Shown here: piece by piece, positions 57,663 through 64,000 of the stretch
Position numbering within the stretch: the first letter of the stretch is position 1
How the letters are laid out: every line of letters begins with the position of its first letter
Assembly: GCA_016800925.1 (NCBI GenBank)
Contig: JABCPU010000203.1
Coordinates: forward strand, 1-64,000
Reading direction: 5' to 3'
DNA: 64,000 nucleotides
DNA from: Suillus spraguei
Lineage: Eukaryota > Basidiomycota > Agaricomycetes > Boletales > Suillaceae
The notes under the pieces: generated by a model
What the model saw: the letters and a program-made list of their open reading frames with translations, nothing else
Told to the model about the DNA's origin: nothing
The model's database searches: none
Position numbers and translations under genes: made by a program

Positions 57663-57899
57663 TGTGGCAGATAGACTGGCCTAGACCGATCTGGGACTGT
57701 AGATGTAGTAAGATGGCGCGAAATCAATCTTGTAAGTGGTTGTCTGAACTTTCCCACCCTTGTGCCGTCTCTGAAAGCCTATTGCTTCTCACAGCCGCCA
57801 CAACAACTTACTACAGGACCTGGCTTTGTCGCTCCGAAGGTCGAATGTGAAGGCAACTCTAGGTTGATGGCGAAGCTGCTTTCGTCTGACCTGTGCTTG

Positions 57900-59130
57900 A
57901 GTGGAAGATGGACCTAGCGAAATATTCAAACAAAACCAATTTCTTCTCTTGATAAAGGTAGCTTCAACTCATCTCGCATATTCTCTGTTTCATCTCGTAT
58001 TTCAGGCCATCGCCGTCTTCGGTGCAGATCAACATGATGAAGCAATGTTGCTCATAAAAGAGCTAGCTGCCGCTTGTCCAAATACTGATCCTCTCGCGCG
58101 TGGTGTCGTGGAAGTAAGTATCATGCGACTTCACTTGGTCATCGACGCTGATTTTTGCAACTTGCATATTGGACTTATCTACGCATTCAGCTTGGAATCA
58201 ATGCCATGAATGGCGCTTGTCACGACGAAGCTGCTAACAACTTCACTGTTGCTGCCAACTCCACCGCTTTCTCATCGAAATACATCCGCTTGATATACGA
58301 GGACTTGACCGCGGTACGTCAAGATCATGTATACACAATACTCTTCGTAACTGAGTGCTTTGTCCAGCTCTTCGGCTGCGATATCGAGTCTATATATCTT
58401 ACTACACGCCAGAAACGGTGCCAGGTATTCCTTTCTGCAGGTAAACCTGATAAAGCCCTTGAAGCACACAAATACATGATGCATGCGATCGACGAATCCG
58501 CGAAGGCCGGCCGGCTTGATTGGTCGAACGGCAAGTTTTCAGTCATGTCACCGGAGGCTACCATACTCACCCGCAATTCCCCAGAATTCAACGAAAATGT
58601 GGTGCGGCGCTCGCTGAGCAAAATGACCGTAATGCAGGTGGAGATTCCGGGGCAAGAGCAAGATGGCTATGATGCAGAACCCAATCTCTTCCACATAATG
58701 CAACAAGTGCGTGGAATGGCGCATCTTTCTTCTTTCTTTCTTACATAGTGCATCACAGCGTTCTCAAATTTCCCGACCATGACCTCAACAACGCCCGTGG
58801 CGCTTCAAGAGACTCGAGCTCGCCATGACAAGCACTCTTCGTTCGGCTCCCCCGCCAGCACCTACTACCCCACCTTCAGTCACCGCAGCCGCCACCTCCG
58901 GAACTCACATACGCCACCTATCCACTCGGTTGCCCGGTCATGTAATGCTGCACGTTGTTGATGTTCCATTCGCAATGGGTGGAGAAGTGCGTTTGGTTGA
59001 TTTTTATCAGCGAGTCTTGGGTGTCTGACGCATAATGTACAGTGTAATGCTACTGCAGATGCTCCTGGCAAAGACTCGGACATCGTACCTGATGACGAAC
59101 ACGTCGATACTACTTAATTGGACCCCAAGA
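57900..59130 (+). pseudogene. WD40-TPR paralogue, 3' part (copy 2)
   Basis: Collinear with 35775-37020 of copy 1, with the introns at the same places (for example GTAGCTTCAACTCATCTCGC at 57957). It reads FGADQHDEAMLLIKELAAAC, KRCQVFLSAGKPDKALEAH and, in the tail, VPFAMGGE then a DIVPDDEHVD-like end. The WD40 half is missing, apart from the piece at 54715-54965. It is not expected to make a full protein. Confidence 0.65.
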
Positions 59131-59887
59131 CACAACAACAACCAGTAGCAGTCACGGTGCAGGTAGCCACTGGGACCATGGAGGCGGCTGGTCATGTTGC
59201 TGTTGCTGGAGGACTGGGTGCATGTCCGCGGGTATTCCAGTTTTACCGTTGATCTTGTTATGATATCTACATTCAGTACATGTTTCATCCATATGTTTAA
59301 TGCCCATTCATCCGACATATTGGTCACGAAATCAATTACCGGAAACGACGACAGCATAATGTAAGCGAAGACTGCAAATGAAGTTGTATACCCTGGAGAG
59401 AAACGTAACAGCTTTTTTTAGTGGGGCGGAAAGGATATAGGGTGCATCAGTGTATAAGAAAGGCATCATTTCAGGCTTTGCATCTTTAATCCGGCCTAAT
59501 ATGCTGTTATGTTGCCTGTGGGAATACAATAGCTTGCAGATAAAAACTCGACGAGAGTGATGGAAAGATGACTCGGTGGTTCTTTTACATTCTAGTTGCC
59601 GGGCTGAACAAGAATAATGTCATCCTTGAGGGCAGTTGCTAACAACACAAAACGGAAAACAGTAAATCTTCGACCCTGATGGAAGGGTTTGTTGTAGTTC
59701 AGAAAGAAAAGGGACAACATCTGGTGAGCTCTCCATCGTATTGATTGATTGGTCCAAATTGCAGCAAGCCTAAAAACCAATTAAGGTAAACAACTAGAGA
59801 AATATTGGGTCGAAAAGTCGAAGGGGTGAATCCTGAGACTTTCTGTATTAGTTGGTGGTACATAGGGCCATCAGCGCTGCATACTTA
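59131..59887. other. Intergenic, no gene recognised
   Basis: Holds the 3' flank of the WD40-TPR paralogue (the CATTCATCCGACATATTGG motif near 59298) and otherwise nothing that I can name. Confidence 0.35.
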
Positions 59888-60503
59888 CAGCCAACGCTAG
59901 GCCAAAAAAATTTCACTACATATATTCGGCAGTAAGTCGGGACAGCAAACTTTTAAATAACTCGGATGGGACGACACATATCCAAGCAAGTTGCTCTACA
60001 AATGAGAAATGTCAAGGACCCAACGATTCGTTGTTACACTGGGACTAGTGAGCGGTCATTGCGATATTTTCGGAAGACGTATCGGGAGACTGGTGAAGTC
60101 ATAAGGACACCGGTCGACTCCGCATCCTCGATAGTCTTGGTGCAAGCGTGATTTATGACTTATTCTCAGTGCTACTTATATGTGATTTCTCAGTTCCTTG
60201 AGGCGTGTATTGAGCAACAACCAGGTATTCTCCTCACTGAGATGTAGGTTCAACTCCGGAAGACCATCCTACATATCTGTTAGAGTTTAGTATTTCGCTG
60301 TTCGTCATCGTTCATTGTTCAGACAGTCTCGACTACGTATAATTACGTCGTAGACTGTCCTCTCCTTGTCGTCTCCCGCCATGTCGTAGACACTCGATAC
60401 AGCGCCGTTCTCCAGCTCCAACAATATCTGATCGGAGAATAGAAGTTAGAATACCGCTGTGTATGTAGTCAAAAAAATTGGCCTAGCGTTCTGGAAATGG
60501 CTG
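59888..60503 (+). mobile_element. Tc1/mariner deletion derivative, 616 bp
   Basis: Ends are inverted repeats starting CAGCCA, with ACGCTAGGCCAA and a TTT-CACTACATA block on both sides (59888-59922 and the complement of 60459-60503), flanked by TA (59886-59887, 60504-60505). It still holds a 61-codon frame at 59966, MGRHISKQVALQMRN and SERSLRYFRKTYRETGEV, the helix-turn-helix of a transposase, followed by a broken CIEQQPGILLTEM segment. The catalytic half is gone. Confidence 0.8.
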
Positions 60504-61149
60504 TAATTGGCACAAGTAAATTATCGCTGACCTGCTACAATGGACGGATGTGATGACATCGTCGTGGACCGCTCATATCACTCTGCATTTGTAGACATCG
60601 ATGGCTATGTGTTTGCAACTCAAAAGTTTCACAGTATATAGTCCACTGATGTTGGTATGGTTTATGCTTTGCAGGCAACAATCAGTACTATGTTTTTCTG
60701 TTTTCACAATAATATATTTCTTGCAGCCGAAGCTCCTGCACACGTATTAAATGACTCAAGGTCAATAAAATTTAATTGTTTCGAACAGTTGCGAGTCGCA
60801 CAAGGTGTTCGAACTTCAGAGGCCAACAAAAGCCAATTACCGTACTAGGAAGGTGCTGAGAAGCAGAAGCCTTGGAAGTAGAGCACGGTGGTCTGGCTTT
60901 CCATACTTCTTGGGTAGGGCGCTGTGTATTCCATATATATACTTTACTCATTCATCCAAAATGTCCGTAATGGTTACCAAATCGATTACCAAAACCTTGA
61001 CAGGACGATCTAGCGAAGACTGCGATAAAGCACTGGTACAAATTATGCAAGTTCCTAAAAACAAGATGCAAAAGACGGAGAAGTCCACAAAGGTGTACAT
61101 GTGTAGAAATAAATGCACGATGAGCATCAAGAGTGCCTATGTGTTGTAA
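60504..61149. other. 3' flank of the RhoGEF gene
   Basis: No gene. The part 60930-61149 recurs at 37660-37880, including AAATCGATTACC and AAGTTCCTAAAAACAAGAT. Confidence 0.4.
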
Positions 61150-64000
61150 TCACCTCCATGTTGTCATCGGGAGGTTGGGAGACTGCGGGGGAGAACCGGT
61201 TTGCTGCTGGAAGTACGTTGAGGTGTTGGGAGACCCAGGTGCACCGGGTGGATGGACCAGCATCGTAGGTGTCAGCTCAAACACGTGCTGAGCCACTGAG
61301 CGGGGGCGACCAACTGTGCCCTGTTGAATGGGCTCCGACGCAGCCATAACACAATGAATCCGGGGATCAAGGTTCATTTTTTGGAAGCTTTCCGATCCAG
61401 TCGATGGAGGGGCACAGGTGCCACGACCGTCCCAAATACAGCGTATCTCATTTCCAGGAATTATTTGTGCAAGCAGACCTGTCGATACGTCCCTAACTTC
61501 AATGAAGCGGGAGTCGAAGAGAAGTATATAAGGCCAGTGGATTGCCACGCGCTCAGCCGTGCCCTCCCACTCAATGGTGCCCGTGGTGCGACTAGGTGCG
61601 CCGTGCTTGTTGACGTAGATACCGAACTCTAAAGTCTTACCATCAGTGCTGACTGAAGATCAAATCCAAACGACTGACCATCATAGCACAAAAGAAATTC
61701 ATTTTCTACGCGGAACATCCCCATTGGCCGGCAAGATTCTCCGCGTTTTGCAAGTCTTTCGTAACCATCGTCACGCAGTGGAATAGTAACACTCTTGAAA
61801 CTTGAATGATGATTAAAACGGGGGAATGGATAGGTGAGGTGCTAAAGGTAACATACTCAGTTAGATCCATGATTTCGAAGCCTTTGGTGCAAAGAATCGC
61901 GATCTTTGCTTTGAGGAAGACCAGATCAAAAGATTCCGAGGGCAGGAAGAATTCCTACGAAAGAAAATCAACATGGTACGTCATCCACTGACAATTGCGT
62001 ACCCTGTACAATCGGAACCACTCTGAACGAGCAGGCCGTATACCAAAACGGGAAGTGAACGACGCAGGTGCCTTGCTCCTTTCGTTGATTTTTTCCACTA
62101 CCGGTTCCAAAACACGGAAGACACTGTCAAGCTGTTTACATTGTCAATAGGCCTGTCTTAGGATATTGCAAAACTGACCCCTTTCTTCTTCATGTATATA
62201 ACCAGCGTTCGTCCACCTTGGTTTCCGACACTAAAGAAGTGAACGTCCCTGGTTCCATTAACCCTCTGTGGTGTCTGAGATGTATGAGCACTCTGTGGCG
62301 ATGATGGAACAAGGGCCTCAATGTGGTATGCAAAGAGAGCCTACATGCAGGTTAGCATCTTGTTGTAGTAGCCACTGGTGGAATTACCTTGTCTGCAAGC
62401 ACAAGGAACATTCCGAAATCCTCGAGCATTGCACACTGCGTCACCATCTTCAGATGTAATACACGACGCATGGCTAAAGTAGTATTTGTCAGTTTGCACA
62501 GAGAACAAATACGACTGCACGAACATCGCGAATCATGTCTGAAGCCTATCCAGACACCCTCGGCACAACCAATAGCCACCAGTGCTCGTCCATCAGCGGT
62601 AGCTTGAAAAAACGTATCAGTGAGACAAATGGAAAAAGGAAAGACCCTGAACTCACTAAAGGGAACAGAGCAAGTAACCTTGCCCGTGAGGGAATTCTCG
62701 TGGTTCCAAGATGGTACAGCAGTTGAAGATATGGACGGCACAAGGAAGGTGTCTGTACTTAGCGGCTCCAGCTCGAAGACTTTGTTTGACTCTTGAACCA
62801 CCTTGCGCAAGCCGATGGCCTCGTCTAGCTTCTGCTTCCACTCCGCTCGCGCTTGTTGAGACTCCGTAAATAACGTATGCAAACCACCAAGCCTGCCGTT
62901 ATAATGAATGGTACAAGGATATACAAGACGTGAATCGTTAGCGGTGTCGGGAGCACCGCTGCCTGGAGAGGGTCCGCCTTCTACATGCCTGTTTCCTCCA
63001 CCAAGGCCGAGACGCAGAATGCTTGTGCTGCGCTGTGTCGGGGGATCGGTGAAGCTGGCCAGAGTGAGAAGGTCCAGCGGTATGGGCTAAGCCACAAATG
63101 AGATATGATGCAATGCCATGTTTACAGTCACTCACTCTCCGGTTGACGTTATATTTTGTCAGGCCGTCTTTTTCTTTTGTCTTGGTCATGACCACTGAAT
63201 TTGGGCGTGAAGCTTCCCATATAACACAAGGGTTGAAACACGTACTATAATTATCGAACAGCAAGACGAAAAGCTCAGTCCATCCGTTCCATTCAAAACC
63301 GGTGTCGGGTTGTCGTAGTAGCTTGCCAGCATGAATAAGAGAGCGGCTTTCATTCAAAAGATCCATATCCTGTGAAGATCGTTGAGTATGTGACGACAAA
63401 CAGAATTCTTCCAGACTGACAACGAACTCGTTGGGCTTGAACTGCAAATTCGAGTTATAGCACCAAAGCTGAACTTTCTGTTTCGCTGATTGAACTCCTG
63501 GCTCGGTCTCCTTACCCAAAGCCTTTATGATCTCTAAGACCTGAGGGATGGCTTCGCGATCCTCGTGAGTAGCAGGCGTCTCGTCCATTATGCCCTTCAA
63601 GAGTAGTTCGTACCGTAATAGTCGTGGGATAGGACGGTTAATAAAATTCTTCATGTCCAGGCGGTGAGCATCAGGATGTCGTATACATTGCTGCATGATA
63701 GTTAGGAATGTAAAACAAAGCAAAAGAGCAAGCCTACGTCAACAAACGTCTTGAAATCAATGTTGTTAGCCATCTCGTCATCGATGCGATAGGCAGCAAT
63801 AGGGTAGTTGGGGATATACTCCATGTATGCATCCCTGAAGTTCAAAGCAGCGTCAAACATAGGTGCTGTAATACTCCTGATCACCGGATGCTCATCGCGC
63901 TGTATATCATGCAGTTGGTCCAGGAGCTTCCGATGATGCGAGTGGAGCTCGGCAAAGTTGTGGAAAACGTCGGTGATAAAACCGTTCAGCTTTTCACGAG
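61150..64000 (-). CDS. Rho guanine-nucleotide exchange factor, DH-PH-CNH (partial)
   Basis: The N-terminus lies beyond the window. From 64000 down: the DH domain (FKTFVD, then MKNFINRPIPRLLRYELLLK and IIKALGKETEPGVQSA), exons 63738-64000 and 63424-63690; a PH domain (63246-63369, 63136-63194 and the exon from 63086: TGFEWNGWTELFVLLFDNY, IPLDLLTLASFTDPP, ESQQARAEWKQKLDEAI); and a CNH domain (DGRALVAIGCAEGVWIGFRH, GNQGGRTLVIYMKKKG, FGIYVNKHGAPSRTTGTIEW, IHWPYILLFDSRFIEVRDV). The tail ends NLPMTTWR at 61150. The order matches Rom1/Rom2-type activators of Rho1, known for cell-wall signalling. Introns are about 46-60 nt; no lesion is seen. Confidence 0.88.

Noticed and set aside
1..64000. CRISPR arrays, bacterial operons, rRNA genes
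   Set aside because: No regularly spaced identical repeats with unique spacers, no ribosome-binding sites or rRNA sequence; introns and element types are fungal.

Overview
The window reads as nuclear DNA of a basidiomycete fungus, most likely an Agaricomycete. The real genes are cut by many 43-60 nt GT-AG introns. Repeated pepsin-like (polyporopepsin-type) peptidases and a WD40-TPR protein are present, and the mobile elements (chromodomain Ty3 elements, Tad-like LINEs, pogo and Tc1/mariner transposons) are those usual in mushrooms. No bacterial-style operon, rRNA gene or CRISPR is present. All similarity calls rest on reading motifs and aligning segments of the window to each other by eye.

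Layout. 1-5.8 kb: LTR-like repeats, a 1.06 kb hairpin and the relic of a LINE ORF1. 5.8-16.0 kb: a complete 8.06 kb Ty3/chromovirus (element 1; 475-bp LTRs, target duplication GATAG) inserted between two inverted AT-rich repeat arms; it carries a second, solo LTR inside its integrase region. 16.0-25.7 kb: three damaged minus-strand aspartic peptidase copies with shared flanks, a scrambled fourth fragment, a Tc1 transposase relic, and two stray pieces of a MAK11 gene. 26.4-32.7 kb: host genes MAK11 (intact, five exons) and GPATCH1 (nearly intact). 34.2-37.1 kb: a degraded WD40-TPR gene. 37.6-39.9 kb: duplicated 3' ends of a RhoGEF gene and of GPATCH1, the latter split by a 5'-truncated LINE with a 12-bp target duplication. 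39.9-47.2 kb: a second copy of the chromovirus (element 2), 5'-truncated and joined to an unrelated LTR, abutting a decayed kinase-like gene. 48.5-52.0 kb: a pogo transposon with perfect TA duplication, split by a solo LTR. 53.5-54.25 kb: a tandem array of tRNA-Leu-like units. 54.7-59.1 kb: a second WD40-TPR paralogue separated into two parts by a fourth peptidase block and a minisatellite. 59.9-60.5 kb: a 616-bp Tc1 deletion derivative. 61.15-64 kb: the C-terminal part of an intact DH-PH-CNH Rho exchange factor running off the window.

The functional host genes are MAK11 (60S ribosome assembly), GPATCH1 (spliceosome-associated), and the RhoGEF (Rho1/cell-wall signalling). They are not functionally linked. 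Most of the remaining sequence is transposon or duplicated debris.

The strongest candidate for something undescribed is a third coding module between pol and the 3' LTR of the chromovirus: an ORF of about 310 codons of no recognised family, then a UGA, then an in-frame zinc-knuckle extension of about 180 codons. Both element copies keep the UGA at the same place although they differ at many other sites. Both copies also keep a UUUUUGA motif where gag ends and pol continues in the -1 frame.
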